Positions 8,377 through 16,948 of a stretch of 64,000 nucleotides of DNA are shown here, piece by piece. The position numbers and the translations under genes are program-made. Where the stretch lies: assembly GCA_025998955.1 (NCBI GenBank), contig AP024676.1:3782001-3846000 (forward strand). The letters are read 5' to 3'. The DNA comes from Candidatus Roseilinea sp. (GTDB lineage: Bacteria > Chloroflexota > Anaerolineae > J036 > Brachytrichaceae). The first letter of the stretch is position 1. Each line of letters begins with the position of its first letter. The notes under the pieces are model-generated. The model saw nothing but the letters and a program-made list of their open reading frames with translations. It had not been told where the DNA came from and searched no databases.

Positions 8377-8424
8377 CGTTCCAGGCGCCGGCTCGGACTC
8401 GATCGGCGCCTGGAACGATTTTTC
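8377..8424 (+). terminator. Rho-independent terminator after trxA
   Basis: A perfect 14-bp stem (8377-8390 with 8404-8417, CGTTCCAGGCGCCG) with a 13-base loop, followed by ATTTTT. Confidence 0.93.
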
Positions 8425-8448
8425 CGCTCGGTCTCCGGCGGTGCTTGG

Positions 8449-9378
8449 CTATCGCGGGGGCGATGTTGGCGTGGGAGGAACGGCCTGCGATGCGAGCGGC
8501 CGCGTGATGACCAGCACGGCCTCGAGCCTGTCGAAGTCCACGCCCGGGCGCACGATCGCCTGGCGCGACGTCTCGACGTCTTGGCTGATCACGCGCTCGA
8601 CGATGCCCACCGGCAGCGCCTGCGGTAGCGTGCCACCCAACCCGCTGGTCACGATCAAGTCGCCCGGCTTCAGTTCCTCCGTCTGCGGCACGTTCTGCAA
8701 CAGCAGCATGCCCTCGCTCGTGCCGGCCACCGTGCCCGAGGCGCGCGATTCGACCAGCCGGACGTTGATGAACGACGCCGGGTCGGTGAGCAATTGCACC
8801 TGCGATGTGGCATAGCTCACCTCGCCCACTCGGCCCACCAGCGCCAACCCGCCGGCCACTACCGGCATGCCGATCTGGATGCCGTCGCGTTCGCCCACGT
8901 CTATGGTGATGTAACGCACGAACGGGCTCGCGTCGCCGGCGATGACGTTGGCGCACTTGCCCGCGTCCGGCGCGGTCGGTTCTTTGTCCTTACACCGGAT
9001 TGCGTCGCCGACACCGATCACATCGGCTCCGACCAATTCGTAAGCCGGGTTGTCGTTGGCGAACTTCAACAGGTCGCGATACTGCTTGACCTCGGCCTGG
9101 AATTCGCGCAGACGCACGTTCTCCGCTTCTAGCGCAGTGACCCGACGCTGGAGTGCTTCGGCGCGAGCGCGTAGGTCTACCAGTTCGCCGGTCGAGCGGA
9201 AGAAGTCGTTGATGATGCGCCCGGCGTCGCTCATCACCCGTTGGATGGGGGCGAGCACGATTGAAAATGGCCCTTGAGAGACCGGCGCCTGGGAGAGAAA
9301 ACTCACGAACAGCAAGATGGCGCTGATCGCCACGAGCACCACGACCAGGACGGGTGAGCGAGACCGGGGACGACCCAT
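8449..9378 (-). CDS. mreC: Rod shape-determining protein MreC
   Basis: Membrane-anchored scaffold of the elongasome, 309 residues. A single N-terminal membrane segment (about 9-29) is followed by a coiled coil (about 65-105, LRARAEALQRRVTALEAENV) and the beta-domain pair with DPASFINVRLVESRASG and GDLIVTSGLGGTLPQALPVG, which are typical of MreC. It is 55 bases downstream of mreB. mreD does not follow; the next gene is the convergent trxA. A Pro/Thr-rich tail closes the protein. Confidence 0.93.
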   Translation of the reverse strand: MGRPRSRSPVLVVVLVAISAILLFVSFLSQAPVSQGPFSIVLAPIQRVMSDAGRIINDFFRSTGELVDLRARAEALQRRVTALEAENVRLREFQAEVKQYRDLLKFANDNPAYELVGADVIGVGDAIRCKDKEPTAPDAGKCANVIAGDASPFVRYITIDVGERDGIQIGMPVVAGGLALVGRVGEVSYATSQVQLLTDPASFINVRLVESRASGTVAGTSEGMLLLQNVPQTEELKPGDLIVTSGLGGTLPQALPVGIVERVISQDVETSRQAIVRPGVDFDRLEAVLVITRPLASQAVPPTPTSPPR

Positions 9379-9433
9379 AGCACTCCGTCGCGCGGCAAGG
9401 CCTGCACGTCATCGTGTGGCTCAACGCCGGCGT

Positions 9434-10525
9434 TCAGGCGACGCGCCGTGCGCTGGTCATCGCCGGTCGCGACGTGCTGTTGCGCTCCAACCCGACCAGC
9501 ACTTGGCGCAGGTCGTCCAGGTTCGCCAGCACCGCTTCGGCGCCGCGTGCTACGCAGGTGAGCGCGTCTTCGGCCACCCAGGTGTGGATGTTGGTCTCGT
9601 CGGCGATGCGCTCGACCAGCCCTTGTAGCAATGCGCCACCGCCGGCCAGCGCGATGCCGGTTTCCATCAAGTCGGCTACCAGTTCCGGCGGCGTTTCGTC
9701 CAGGGTGCTGCGCACCGTCTCGACGATGGTGTTGACCGAGTTCGACAGCGCCTCGCGAATCTCGATTGAGGACACCTCGACCGATTCGGGCAGGCCGGTC
9801 ACCAGGTTGCGCCCGCGCAGCGTCATCGTCTTTTCCTCGGGCAGCGAGAAGGCGGAGCCGATGGCGATCTTGATCTTTTCGGCCATGCGCTCGCCGATCA
9901 GCAGGTTGTATTTCTGGCGCGCATAGTTGATGATGTCCTCGTCCATCTCGTCGCCGGCGACGCGGATGGAGCGGCTGACCACGATGCCGCCGAGGGCGAA
10001 CACGGCCACCTCGGTCGTGCCGCCGCCGATGTCCACCACCATCGAGCCGTGCGCCTCGGTCACCGGCAGGCCGGCGCCGATCGCTGCCGCCATCGGCTCT
10101 TCGATCAGATAGACCTCGCGCGCGCCGGCGGAGAGCGCTGCGTCATGCACGGCGCGCTTCTCCACCTCCGTCACGCCGGAGGGAATGCCGATCACCACCC
10201 GCGGCCGCGGCACGTTGAACAAGTTGCGGCTGTGCGCCTTGCGGATGAAGTAGTCCAGCATCGCCTCGGTGATCTCGAAGTCGGAGATCACGCCGTCGCG
10301 CAGCGGGCGAATGGCGACGATCTTGGCGGGCGTCCGGCCCACCATCTCTTTGGCTTCAGCACCGACCGCGAGCACCTGGCGCGTTTTACGGTTGACGGCA
10401 ACCCACGAAGGCTCGTTGATCACGATGCCTTGACCGCGAACGGCAACGAGGGTGTTGGCCGTGCCCAGGTCAATTCCCAGGTCGAGCGAGAACAGCCCGA
10501 GGAATCGGTCTATGATGCTAGGCAT
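9434..10525 (-). CDS. mreB: Rod shape-determining protein MreB
   Basis: Actin-like ATPase that guides lateral wall synthesis, 363 residues. Phosphate 1 motif DLGIDLGTANT is at about 15-25, phosphate 2 VVDIGGGTTEVAVF lies mid-protein, and the adenosine motif is GIALAGGGALLQGL. The N-terminal MPSIIDRFLGLFS is an amphipathic membrane-binding stretch. GAGGA precedes the ATG. It forms a two-gene unit with mreC. The C-terminal extension NSTSRPAMTSARRVA is longer than in many MreB proteins. Confidence 0.97.
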   Translation of the reverse strand: MPSIIDRFLGLFSLDLGIDLGTANTLVAVRGQGIVINEPSWVAVNRKTRQVLAVGAEAKEMVGRTPAKIVAIRPLRDGVISDFEITEAMLDYFIRKAHSRNLFNVPRPRVVIGIPSGVTEVEKRAVHDAALSAGAREVYLIEEPMAAAIGAGLPVTEAHGSMVVDIGGGTTEVAVFALGGIVVSRSIRVAGDEMDEDIINYARQKYNLLIGERMAEKIKIAIGSAFSLPEEKTMTLRGRNLVTGLPESVEVSSIEIREALSNSVNTIVETVRSTLDETPPELVADLMETGIALAGGGALLQGLVERIADETNIHTWVAEDALTCVARGAEAVLANLDDLRQVLVGLERNSTSRPAMTSARRVA

Positions 10526-10773
10526 GTCTCAGTCCTCATGAATCGGTGGATTATCCGCACGGCGTTCCGGCGTCTATAAGAATCAACGCGCGCGAGGCGA
10601 TTAGAAGGCTCTAAGCACACACGCATCGGGAATCCATCGCCGGGGTTCCGGGATGCACGGTATAACCTGGATTATTATAGTTGACTACCCACAGACGGAT
10701 TTCGAGGTCTTCCCGGCGGATGCCCTTCAAGTGTCCGCTGGACGATAAGTTATCCACAGGAGATTCACAAATT

Positions 10774-11595
10774 ATGCTCTTCGATTCACATGTGGCGTTC
10801 ATCGGCGGCGGCGTCATGGGCGAAGCCATGATCAAAAGTCTGCTTCGCTCCGGCGCGTTGCGACCCGAGCAGATCACGCTCTCCGAGCCGAACACCGACC
10901 GGCGCGGCCTGGTCAGCGACCAGTATCACATCCACGCCTGCGCCGACAACGCCAGCTGCGCGCGCCACGCCGACGTGGTCGTGCTCGCCGTCAAGCCCCA
11001 GGTCATGGACAAAGTGTTGAATGATCTATGCGGCGCGATCCGGCCGAACGCGTTGATTTTCTCCATCGCCGCCGGCATCTCGATCGCCACGCTGCGTGAA
11101 GGGTTGGGCGGGCATGAGTATATCGTGCGCGTGATGCCCAACACGCCGGCGCAGATCGGCCAGGGCATCTCGGTTTGGACGTGCACCGACGCCGTGACCG
11201 ATGCGCAGCGCGAGCAGGCCATCCAGATCCTCAAGGCGATGGGGGATGAAGTGTTCGTCGAGGACGAACAGTACCTCGACATGGCGACGGCGCTCAGCGG
11301 CACCGGCCCCGCCTACGTCTTCCTGTTCATGGAGGCGCTGATAGACGCCGGCGTCCACATGGGCTTCTCGCGACCCATCGCCGAGCGGCTGGTGATCCAG
11401 ACCATCCGGGGGAGCATCGAGTATGCGGCCGCTTCCAAGCTGCACGCGGCGCAACTGCGCAATCAGGTCACCTCGCCGGGCGGCACGACCGCGGCAGCAC
11501 TCTACCAGCTCGAGAAGGGGTCGTTCCGCACGGTGATCTCGAAGGCAGTCTGGGCGGCCTACGAGCGCAGCGTGCAGTTGGGGCGGAAGGCGTAG
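10774..11595 (+). CDS. proC: Pyrroline-5-carboxylate reductase
   Basis: Last step of proline synthesis: NAD(P)H reduction of pyrroline-5-carboxylate. The 273-residue product has an N-terminal Rossmann motif (FIGGGVMGEAMI) and AVKPQVMDKVL. The C-terminal dimer domain has the family signature ALSGTGPAYVFLFMEALIDAGVHMG, then TSPGGTTAAALYQLEKG. ATG at 10774 follows CAGGAGATT; the longer open frame upstream has no similarity. Its stop is immediately followed by a heptamer hairpin. Confidence 0.95.
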   Translation: MLFDSHVAFIGGGVMGEAMIKSLLRSGALRPEQITLSEPNTDRRGLVSDQYHIHACADNASCARHADVVVLAVKPQVMDKVLNDLCGAIRPNALIFSIAAGISIATLREGLGGHEYIVRVMPNTPAQIGQGISVWTCTDAVTDAQREQAIQILKAMGDEVFVEDEQYLDMATALSGTGPAYVFLFMEALIDAGVHMGFSRPIAERLVIQTIRGSIEYAAASKLHAAQLRNQVTSPGGTTAAALYQLEKGSFRTVISKAVWAAYERSVQLGRKA

Positions 11596-11687
11596 GACGC
11601 AATACGCGATACGGAAGACGCAAGACGTAGGATGCAGGACGTGTTGCGTCTTGCGTCTTACGTCCTACGTCTTGCGTCTTGCGCGTT
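11594..11687. repeat. Heptamer inverted array (GACGCAA / TGCGTCT) between proC and cobU
   Basis: Left arm units such as GACGCAA, TACGCGA, GACGCAA, GACGTAG, GATGCAG. Right arm units such as TGCGTCT, TGCGTCT, TACGTCC, TACGTCT, TGCGTCT. The arms are complementary and can fold into a hairpin of more than 25 bp. It fills the whole gap between two convergent genes and may act as a bidirectional terminator. Confidence 0.85.
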
Positions 11688-12224
11688 CTACTTCACCCGC
11701 AGCGGTGCGCCGGCGACGAGCAAATAGGCTTCGTCGGCAGCGTGCATGACGATTTGATTCGCCCGACCCAGCGCGTCGCGATACGCCCGCGCCGCCGGAT
11801 GTTCGGGCACGGTAGCCATGCCGACCTCGTTGCTGACCACGATCCAGTCGGCCGGCGAATCGCGCATGGCCGCGATCAGGTCGTCCGTCAGCGCAGCGGC
11901 TTCGTCTTCGGCATTCGCCGGCAGGTCGCCGTCCGTGAAGAGCGCCCCGCTGACGAAGAGCGACAGGCAATCGAGCAAGACCACCTGCACGCCGGCGATT
12001 GCGCGCAACCGTTCACGCCAGCGATCGTCCAGTGCCACGGTTGGCCAGGTGGCCGGCCGCGCCGCGCGATGCCACTGAATGCGCCGTTGCATTTCGGCGT
12101 CGGCGATGTCCTCGCGCAGCGTCGCCACGAAACATACTGCGTCGCCGCCGCGCTGCTGTGCCAAGTGCTGCGCAAAGGCGCTCTTGCCGCTGCGCGCGCC
12201 GCCGATGATGAAGGTCAGGTGCAT
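11688..12224 (-). CDS. cobU: Bifunctional adenosylcobinamide kinase/guanylyltransferase
   Basis: Cobalamin nucleotide-loop assembly: phosphorylates adenosylcobinamide, then adds GMP. 178 residues, normal length. The P-loop GGARSGKS is at 8-15. The guanylylated-His region is visible as WHRAARPATWPTV, and SNEVGMATVPEHPAARAYRD is diagnostic. GAGGAG precedes the ATG. It lies 13 bases after the MetV-MetF fusion, so the two probably share a transcript, linking cobalamin and methyl-folate metabolism. No other cob genes are present. Confidence 0.94.
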   Translation of the reverse strand: MHLTFIIGGARSGKSAFAQHLAQQRGGDAVCFVATLREDIADAEMQRRIQWHRAARPATWPTVALDDRWRERLRAIAGVQVVLLDCLSLFVSGALFTDGDLPANAEDEAAALTDDLIAAMRDSPADWIVVSNEVGMATVPEHPAARAYRDALGRANQIVMHAADEAYLLVAGAPLRVK

Positions 12225-12237
12225 CGGTGACTCCTCG

Positions 12238-13335
12238 CTAAAAGCCCAGCGCCAACAGCTCGCCTAACGACTCGACATCGTGCTCCATCGCGTAGAGCAA
12301 AACGCCGCTCACGCCTTCGACCCGGCGCAGCCGGGCAACGAAGTCGGCATTCCAGCGCAGAGCGGTCGCGCGCCTCCGACCGGGCAGCTCGCGCGTCAGG
12401 GCATCCACGAAGGCCGGTGAGACGCTCGCGCCGGGCACACTGCGGCTCAACCAGCGCGCCTGCTCCGGCGTAGTGACTACCGCGACGCCGGCAATCAGCC
12501 GGCCACGCGCCAGCGCGCCGAAACCGGCCATCTGCCGGGCGAAGGTGGTAAATCGCTCCAAGTCGAAGACGGCCTGCGTGGCGATGAAGTCCGCGCCGGC
12601 GAAGACCTTGGCCGCGGCGCGCTCGGCCTGAACCTCGACCGGCCGGGTGAACGGGCTGCCCGCCGCGCCGATCAGGTAGTTGGGCCGACTGGCGACGGCG
12701 CGCCCGCTGTCGAACCGGCCGTCGTCGCGCAGCTGCTTGGCCAGCCGGATCAGACCGAACGAGTCGAGGTCATACACCGGCTGGGTGGCGTGGTGGTCAC
12801 CCAGGGCCGGGTGGTCGCCGGTAATGCACAGCACGGCGTTGATGCCCAGCGCGCCGGCGCCCATCAGCTCGGCTTGCAGCGCGATCCGGCTGCGATCTTT
12901 GCACGACAGGTTCATGATGGCTTCCATGCCGGCCTGTCGGAAGGCAGCGCATGTTGCCAGTGACGACATGAACGGCTGGGCCAATGGGCTATCGGCCACG
13001 TTCACTGCGTCCACCTGCGGGCCGAGCGCCCGGTAGCGGGCGATGGTCGGGCTCAAATCGGCATCCGCCGGCGGCCAGAGTTCGGCTAGGGTGACGAATT
13101 CACCGGCGGCCAGCTTGCGCGCCAGCCGTCCCGGGATGCGCGGTGTAGTCGGCGCAGCATCCTGCTTGTGCGCGTCCGGCGCCAGCCGCCACGGCAACTG
13201 ATCGAGGACGGACGGATAAGGGCAGGTGATGTGTGGGCCGACCTCGCACGCGCCGTCGTCGCGTACGCCGCCGCACGGGCCGTTCAACATGCGCTTCGGG
13301 CAGCGCGCGCGGGCTTGGTCGAGCGTGAGCGTCAT
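12238..13335 (-). CDS. metF: MetV-MetF fusion: methylenetetrahydrofolate reductase with N-terminal Cys-rich domain
   Basis: Reduces 5,10-methylene-tetrahydrofolate to the 5-methyl form. Residues 1 to about 45 are a Cys-rich MTHFR_C/MetV-type module (CPKRMLNGPCGGVRDDGACE, then CPYP). Residues 75 to about 350 are the TIM-barrel FAD domain (TLAELWPPADADLS, NLSCKDRSRIALQAELMGAG, CITGDHP, IGAAGSPF, GADFIATQAVFDLERF). In acetogens these are separate MetV and MetF subunits; here they are one chain, with the MetV part first. The start lies in heptamer repeat DNA and has no clear ribosome-binding site. Confidence 0.85.
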   Translation of the reverse strand: MTLTLDQARARCPKRMLNGPCGGVRDDGACEVGPHITCPYPSVLDQLPWRLAPDAHKQDAAPTTPRIPGRLARKLAAGEFVTLAELWPPADADLSPTIARYRALGPQVDAVNVADSPLAQPFMSSLATCAAFRQAGMEAIMNLSCKDRSRIALQAELMGAGALGINAVLCITGDHPALGDHHATQPVYDLDSFGLIRLAKQLRDDGRFDSGRAVASRPNYLIGAAGSPFTRPVEVQAERAAAKVFAGADFIATQAVFDLERFTTFARQMAGFGALARGRLIAGVAVVTTPEQARWLSRSVPGASVSPAFVDALTRELPGRRRATALRWNADFVARLRRVEGVSGVLLYAMEHDVESLGELLALGF

Positions 13336-13336
13336 A

Positions 13337-13502
13337 CGGATTGCAGATTTGCGATTGCGGATTTACGATTTGCGCACCGGAAGGGCGCTTTGGAGTGCGG
13401 ATTGTAAATTGCAGATTTCGAATTGTGGATTGTGGATCGTGATCGTGGATCGTTGGCTAAGCAAAATTGTAGGGTCTGTGTAACATGAAATCGTAAATCG
13501 CG
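13337..13502. repeat. Heptamer arrays (GATTTGC / GATTGTG types) upstream of the MetV-MetF fusion
   Basis: Three patches: 13337-13374 (GGATTGC, AGATTTG, CGATTGC, GGATTTA, CGATTTG), 13398-13457 (GGATTGT, AAATTGC, AGATTTC, GAATTGT, GGATTGT, GGATCGT) and 13488-13502 (AAATCGT, AAATCGC), the last in opposite orientation. The divergent gap between two genes is almost entirely repeat, with no visible promoter. Confidence 0.75.
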
Positions 13503-14954
13503 ATGGATCACGTCCTCTCCGCCGCCGATGAACGTGGGCTGAAGGCGCTTTCGCTGGACAGCCGGCTGCGTCGCGCGTTCTTCGACCTGCCGGCCAGCAC
13601 GATCTGGGAGCTGGCCGAGGCCGTGCCGGAGCACGCCCGCCGGCGCGGCCTGACCTACTGGCGCGACGGCAAGGAGGAAGTGATCAACATCTTCCTGCGT
13701 CCCACCGGTGTGCTGGCCGAGCAAATGAACTACTTCCACACGGTGTCCATCACGCTGCAGGAAGCGTTGAAGCGTGTGCCCGACCTCTACCTGGAGAACG
13801 CCGCGGTGCGCGAGGTGACGCCGCTGTTGCCGGAGGAGGAGGCTTGGCTGCGCGAGCTGTGGACGCCGGCGCATCGCAACGCACATTGCGTATTCGGCCG
13901 GCTGGATGCGATGGTGGACTTCACCAGCCCGACCTGGAAGGACACGTTGGCCTTCGTCGAGCCGAACCTGGTGGGCGTCGGTGGCATTTCGCTCATCCCC
14001 AGCGCGGAGGACGTGGCGATGGAGGTGATCGTGCCGGCGCTGCAGCGCGTCGCGCCGGATTTGCACCTGGAGCGGCACGAAGACCTGCGCGAGCTATTCA
14101 TGCGCGAGTTGCAGGATCACCTCGAACAGATTGGCCGGCCGGGGGGCAACATCGTGCTGGCCGATGCCAAATACTCCGGCGACGGCCCGGCGGAATTCGA
14201 GACGCTGCGCCAGTACTACACCGAGCGCGGCCACAACGTGTTCTACGCCGATCCCACCGAACTCTACCTGCGCGACGACGAGGTATGGTACGAGGGCCAG
14301 CGCGTGGATCTGTTGTACCGCGACTACGCGCTGGCCGACTTCCCTTACCTCAAGGAGGAGGGCGGCGACGTCGAGGCGATCCGGCTGCTCTTCCGGCGCA
14401 ACCAGGTGGTCTCCTCGATGGCCGGCGACTTCGACCACAAGAGCACCTTCGAGCTGCTGACCGACTCGCGCTTCAGCTCGTTCTTCACGCCCGGCGAGCG
14501 GCAGCTCCTGCGCCGGCACGTGCTGTGGACGCGCGTGCTGACCGACCGCAAGACAACCGACCCTACCGGCGACGAGGTGGACTTGCCCGAATACACGCGG
14601 GCCAACCGCGAGTTGCTGGTGATCAAGCCGAACCGCTCCTACGGCGGCGATCGCGTATTGATCGGCCCGGCGGCCAGCGACGCCGAGTGGCACGACGCGA
14701 TTGATCATGCGCTGATCGAGCCGGGCGAGTGGGTGGTGCAGCGCCTGGCGCGCATCACCGCCTACGAGTTCCCGGTTGTGCAGCCCGACCGGACGATCAG
14801 CGTGCAGCCGTTCTACATGGTAGTCGGCTTTGCGCCGACGAAGTACGGCACGGCGGTGTTGGGTCGCGCCTCGCAGAAGCAGGTGGTGAACGTCGCGCAG
14901 CGCGGCGGCATGTGTGCGGTGCTGGTTGGCCGGCAGGGGGAGCGACTGAGGTAG
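13503..14954 (+). CDS. Circularly permuted ATP-grasp-like protein (glutathionylspermidine synthase-like)
   Basis: An uncharacterised protein of 483 residues. The middle part (about 215-265) reads NIVLADAKYSGDGPAEFE, then HNVFYADPTELYLRDDEVW and VDLLYRDY, the pattern of the pre-ATP-grasp half in circularly permuted ATP-grasp enzymes. The C-terminal half has LLVIKPNRSYGGDRVLIG (ATP-binding Lys and Gly loop). Near the end, QPFYMVVGFAP and the SQKQVVNVAQRGG stretch would close the site. Such enzymes ligate a carboxylate to an amine or thiol; the substrate is unknown. No ribosome-binding site is evident. It stands apart from its neighbours. Confidence 0.6.
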   Translation: MDHVLSAADERGLKALSLDSRLRRAFFDLPASTIWELAEAVPEHARRRGLTYWRDGKEEVINIFLRPTGVLAEQMNYFHTVSITLQEALKRVPDLYLENAAVREVTPLLPEEEAWLRELWTPAHRNAHCVFGRLDAMVDFTSPTWKDTLAFVEPNLVGVGGISLIPSAEDVAMEVIVPALQRVAPDLHLERHEDLRELFMRELQDHLEQIGRPGGNIVLADAKYSGDGPAEFETLRQYYTERGHNVFYADPTELYLRDDEVWYEGQRVDLLYRDYALADFPYLKEEGGDVEAIRLLFRRNQVVSSMAGDFDHKSTFELLTDSRFSSFFTPGERQLLRRHVLWTRVLTDRKTTDPTGDEVDLPEYTRANRELLVIKPNRSYGGDRVLIGPAASDAEWHDAIDHALIEPGEWVVQRLARITAYEFPVVQPDRTISVQPFYMVVGFAPTKYGTAVLGRASQKQVVNVAQRGGMCAVLVGRQGERLR

Positions 14955-14962
14955 GGGGAGTG

Positions 14963-14999
14963 GGTGTCGTTAGTGTCGGGCAGTGTCGTTGGTGTCGGC
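14963..14999. repeat. Tandem 9-mer repeat (GGTGTCGTT type)
   Basis: Four units: GGTGTCGTT, AGTGTCGGGC, AGTGTCGTT, GGTGTCGGC. The same unit type recurs at 19226-19261. It lies after the ATP-grasp gene. Confidence 0.65.
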
Positions 15000-15100
15000 G
15001 GGACGGCGCAGGCGATGGAGGCTAACGCGCCGTTAACCACGAGGCAAGCCGGCCTTAACGCAGTCATGCTATTCTTCCTACTGAGCAAAGGCTGGCAATC

Positions 15101-15733
15101 ATGACATATCCCACTGCGCCCGGCCAGGTCGCGCCGGAAGCGCTGTTCCTACCGCCCCTGCGCCAACCGCGCCTCGACCGGGTTGCCGGTTGGGTCTCCA
15201 ATGCCACCCATCCCCCCATCGTTGGCATCTTCAGCGTGATCGTCGCTGCGCTCGTTTCGGCAAAGGCCATGGCCTGGGTGTGGGGCGTCGGCTACCTGGC
15301 GCTGGCCGTCCTGTTGCCTACGCTCTATGTGGCTTGGTTGGTGCGGCGTGGCGAGATCGCCGACATGCAGCTGCCGGATCGCCGCCAGCGCCTCAAGCCG
15401 TATTGCGTCGCCATCGCCTGCATGGGGCTGGCGGCGCTGGTGTTGCAGTGGGCGCATGCGCCCCGCCTGTTACAGCAAATCGCGTTGATCAACGTTGTCC
15501 AGTCTGCTGCCTTGTTCTTAGCCACCCTGCGCTGGAAGATCAGCGCGCACTGCGCCTCGATGGGCGCGCTGGCCATGCTGACCTGGGTGCTGTTCGGCGC
15601 CGGCAGCCTGCCGTTTTGCGCCGCCGTGCCGGTGGTGGCTTGGGCGCGCGTGCGCCTGAAGCGGCACGACGCGACGCAGGTGTTAGCCGGTGCGATGCTG
15701 GGCATCGCCGTCGCCTGGATCGTGCTGCGCTGA
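15101..15733 (+). CDS. PAP2-family membrane protein (lipid phosphatase-like)
   Basis: A 210-residue protein with about five hydrophobic segments. The C-terminal half shows a weakened PAP2 signature: KISAHCASMG in place of PSGH, and ARVRLKRHDATQVLAGAMLG for SRxxxxxHD. The first motif (KxxxxxxRP) may correspond to DRRQRLKPY. Known relatives dephosphorylate lipid phosphates at the membrane. The replaced PSG residues leave activity uncertain. It is 18 bases upstream of the glycosyltransferase, suggesting a lipid-glycan role. Confidence 0.7.
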   Translation: MTYPTAPGQVAPEALFLPPLRQPRLDRVAGWVSNATHPPIVGIFSVIVAALVSAKAMAWVWGVGYLALAVLLPTLYVAWLVRRGEIADMQLPDRRQRLKPYCVAIACMGLAALVLQWAHAPRLLQQIALINVVQSAALFLATLRWKISAHCASMGALAMLTWVLFGAGSLPFCAAVPVVAWARVRLKRHDATQVLAGAMLGIAVAWIVLR

Positions 15734-15751
15734 AGAAACGGCAATCGAGAG

Positions 15752-16936
15752 ATGCGCATCGCCCTGTTTACCGAAACCTTCCTGCCGCGCGTGGACGGCG
15801 TGACGAATACGCTGTGCCGCCTGCTCGACCACCTGGCGGCGCGCGGGCACGAGAGCGCGCTGTTTGCGCCGGAAGGCGCCCCGCCGCGCTATGCGCATAC
15901 GCCGGTGGTCGGGCTGCCCGGCCGGCGCTTGCCGATGTATCCCGACTTCAAGCTGATCTCGCCCTTTGCGCCCATCGGCGGGCCACTGCGCGACTTCGCG
16001 CCGGACTTGGTGCACACGCTCAACCCCGTCACGCTCGGCCTGGCGGCGATCCGCCAGGCGCGCAGCATGGGCGTACCGGTCGTGGCGTCGTATCACACCG
16101 ACGTGCCTGGCTTCATGGCACGCTGGGGCTATCCCTTGCCGGCGATGTTGATGACGCGCTACATGCGCTGGGTGCACAACCAGGCCGACCTGAACTTGTG
16201 TCCGTCGTGGGTGACCCTGGAGGCGCTGGCGCGCCAGGGCTACCGCCGGCTGAAGGTGTGGAGCCGCGGCGTGGACACCACGCTGTTCAATCCGAACAAG
16301 CGCAGCGACGCCTGGCGCGCCCGGCTGACGTGCGGCCGGCCCGAGCGTCCGCTATTGCTGTTCGTCGGGCGGCTCTCACACGAGAAGCGGGTGCACTGGA
16401 TTCATCGCGTCCTGAACGCTTTGCCGGACGTGCGGCTGGCGGTGGTGGGCGACGGCCCGGCGCGCGAAGGGTTGCAGCGCCTGTTCTTCGATGCGCCGGT
16501 CGTCTTCACCGGAGTGCTGCGCGGCGAAGATTTGGCTGCTGCCTATGCCAGCGCGGACATCTTCGTCTTCCCCGCCGCCAACGAGACGTTGGGCAACGTG
16601 GTGCTGGAGGCGATGGCGTCCGGCCTACCGGTGGTCGCGCCGCGTTCGGGCGGCCTGCTGGATCACGCCGTTCATGGCGAGACGGCGCTGCTGTTCGAGC
16701 CTGAAGATTGCCAGGCGCTGGTCGCCGCCGTGCGCGAACTGGCGCAGGATCCGGCGCGGGCAAAGCGCATGGGTCAAGCCGGCCGCGCGCGCGTCGAGCC
16801 GCGCACCTGGGCAGCCGTGCTCGACGGCCTGCTGGACGACTATCGCGCGCTGCTGGCGTCGCAGCCTGCGCCGCGCGCCGAACGAGCGCTATCCAAGAGT
16901 CCACTTCGACGAGCCGACCGGCGCAGCCTCGCGTGA
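15752..16936 (+). CDS. Glycosyltransferase family 4 (mannosyl- or sulfoquinovosyl-transferase-like)
   Basis: A 394-residue GT-B enzyme. The N-terminal [20 protein letters not shown], the HTDVPGF acceptor loop, [22 protein letters not shown], and the donor motif [25 protein letters not shown] all match the GDP-mannose alpha-mannosyltransferase/SqdX group. These add sugars to diacylglycerol or inositol lipids at the cytoplasmic membrane. It lies between a PAP2-like gene and an MFS transporter on one strand, with small gaps. Donor sugar is not determinable. Confidence 0.86.
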   Translation: MRIALFTETFLPRVDGVTNTLCRLLDHLAARGHESALFAPEGAPPRYAHTPVVGLPGRRLPMYPDFKLISPFAPIGGPLRDFAPDLVHTLNPVTLGLAAIRQARSMGVPVVASYHTDVPGFMARWGYPLPAMLMTRYMRWVHNQADLNLCPSWVTLEALARQGYRRLKVWSRGVDTTLFNPNKRSDAWRARLTCGRPERPLLLFVGRLSHEKRVHWIHRVLNALPDVRLAVVGDGPAREGLQRLFFDAPVVFTGVLRGEDLAAAYASADIFVFPAANETLGNVVLEAMASGLPVVAPRSGGLLDHAVHGETALLFEPEDCQALVAAVRELAQDPARAKRMGQAGRARVEPRTWAAVLDGLLDDYRALLASQPAPRAERALSKSPLRRADRRSLA

Positions 16937-16948
16937 GTTGCCCAGCCG

